Source: Sphingomonadaceae bacterium (lineage in GTDB: Bacteria > Pseudomonadota > Alphaproteobacteria > Sphingomonadales > Sphingomonadaceae). From it: 7,573 bases of DNA. Positions 6,666-7,573 of this stretch are shown piece after piece. The stretch covers positions 1 to 7,573 of the forward strand of contig JAHDXX010000149.1 of assembly GCA_023384025.1 (NCBI GenBank), written 5' to 3'. The notes beneath the pieces were generated by a model. That model saw only the letters and a list, made by a program, of their open reading frames with translations, was not told the DNA's origin and searched no databases. How positions within the stretch are numbered: position 1 is the first letter of the stretch; the number at the start of each line of letters is the position of its first letter. The position numbers and the translations under genes are program-made.

Positions 6666-7573
6666 TTACTCCACGCGAATATCGAGCGCTCCGTCGCCTT
6701 CGTCGATCCGCACAGTGCTGCCATCGGGCACCTCGCCCGCCAGCAGCTTTTCCGCCAGCGGATCCTGCAGATAGCGCTGCACCGCCCGCTTGAGTGGCCG
6801 CGCGCCGTAGACCGGATCATAGCCCACCCGCCCGAGCCAGCGCAGCGCCGCGTCGGTCAGTTCGAGCGTGATCTTGCGGTCCTTGAGCAGCTTCTGCACC
6901 CGCCCGACCTGGATCTCCACGATCGGGGCCATGTGTTCCATCCCCAGCCGGTGGAACAGGATGATCTCGTCCAGCCGGTTGAGGAACTCGGGCCGGAAAT
7001 GCCCGCGCACCACATCCATCACCTGCGGTTCGACTTCGGCCACGTCGTGCCCGTCTTCCAGTGAGGCGAGGAACTGGCTGCCGAGGTTGCTGGTGAGGAT
7101 GATCAGGGTGTTGGAGAAGTCCACCACCCGGCCCTGCCCGTCAGTCAGGCGCCCGTCGTCGAGCACCTGCAACAGCACGTTGAACACGTCGTTGTGCGCC
7201 TTCTCGACCTCGTCGAACAGCACGACCTGATAGGGCCGCCGCCGCACCGCCTCGGTCAGAACGCCACCTTCCTCGTAGCCGACATAGCCCGGAGGCGCGC
7301 CGATCAGCCGCGCGACCGAGTGCTTCTCCATGAATTCGCTCATGTCGATGCGGACCATCGCGGTGTCATCGTCGAACAGGAACCCGGCGAGGGCCTTGGT
7401 CAGCTCGGTCTTGCCGACCCCGGTGGGGCCGAGGAACAGGAAGCTGCCGAGCGGACGGCCCGGGTCCTGCAGGCCGGCGCGCGCGCGGCGCACTGCCTTG
7501 CTGACGGCGGTGATCGCCTGCGACTGGCCGATCACCCTCTTGCCGAGGATATCCTCCATCGCCAGCAGCTTGT
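6666..7573 (-). CDS. clpB: Chaperone ClpB, C-terminal part (5' end outside window)
   Basis: The last roughly 301 residues of the AAA+ disaggregase ClpB, which works as a cytoplasmic hexamer with DnaK to pull apart heat-aggregated proteins. The fragment covers the second nucleotide-binding domain and the C-terminal small domain. Counting from the internal Met at 7559, it shows Walker A GPTGVGKT (44-51), the pore-loop motif GYVGYEEGG (91-99), Walker B VVLFDE (112-117), sensor-1 TSN (156-158), an arginine-finger region RPEFLNRLDE (189-198) and sensor-2 GAR (252-254). The frame stays open to the window edge and reads KLLAMEDILGKRVIGQ, which matches the inside of ClpB, so the Met at 7559 is not a start. 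All key residues of this domain are present. ClpA and ClpC are less likely because the sequence around the pore loop and Walker motifs follows ClpB closely. It is convergent with the receptor gene and shares its terminator. Confidence 0.95.
   Translation of the reverse strand, partial: KLLAMEDILGKRVIGQSQAITAVSKAVRRARAGLQDPGRPLGSFLFLGPTGVGKTELTKALAGFLFDDDTAMVRIDMSEFMEKHSVARLIGAPPGYVGYEEGGVLTEAVRRRPYQVVLFDEVEKAHNDVFNVLLQVLDDGRLTDGQGRVVDFSNTLIILTSNLGSQFLASLEDGHDVAEVEPQVMDVVRGHFRPEFLNRLDEIILFHRLGMEHMAPIVEIQVGRVQKLLKDRKITLELTDAALRWLGRVGYDPVYGARPLKRAVQRYLQDPLAEKLLAGEVPDGSTVRIDEGDGALDIRVE

Overview
The window is GC-rich, tightly packed bacterial DNA. It most resembles an alphaproteobacterium of the Sphingomonadales (Erythrobacter, Novosphingobium or Sphingomonas-like). 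This rests on remembered family resemblance: the style of the large TonB-dependent receptor, TPR-sulfotransferase and 2OG-Fe(II) oxygenase genes near such a receptor, and a small secreted protein of a type I associate with sphingomonads. No rRNA, tRNA, CRISPR array, transposase or phage gene was seen.

Layout. (1) Bases 1-3120 hold three plus-strand genes in probable operon order. The first is the C-terminal part of a putative 2OG-Fe(II) oxygenase that runs off the left edge. Five bases later comes a complete 624-residue TPR-sulfotransferase (665-2539). After a 41-base gap comes a small predicted periplasmic protein with one EF-hand-like loop (2581-3120). (2) Bases 3121-3411 are non-coding and rich in inverted repeats; they probably hold the control region of the next gene. 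(3) Bases 3412-6558 encode a complete 1048-residue TonB-dependent outer-membrane receptor with fourteen cysteines in seven close pairs. (4) Bases 6559-6665 hold two consecutive stem-loops, the second a very strong intrinsic terminator that could work in both directions. (5) From the right edge down to 6666, on the minus strand, lies the C-terminal end of the disaggregase ClpB (second AAA+ domain), convergent with the receptor gene.

How the genes may work together. The receptor would bind and import a large or scarce substrate (siderophore, glycan fragment or similar) using TonB energy. The oxygenase and the sulfotransferase are almost certainly co-transcribed, and both belong to classes able to modify proteins: hydroxylation and PAPS-dependent sulfation. 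The sulfotransferase carries a P-loop and a glutamate arrangement like those of tyrosylprotein sulfotransferases. The most interesting reading is a small modification module beside a surface receptor, acting on the receptor, its ligand or a surface polymer. That is inference from context. ClpB is a housekeeping neighbour with no evident link to the rest.
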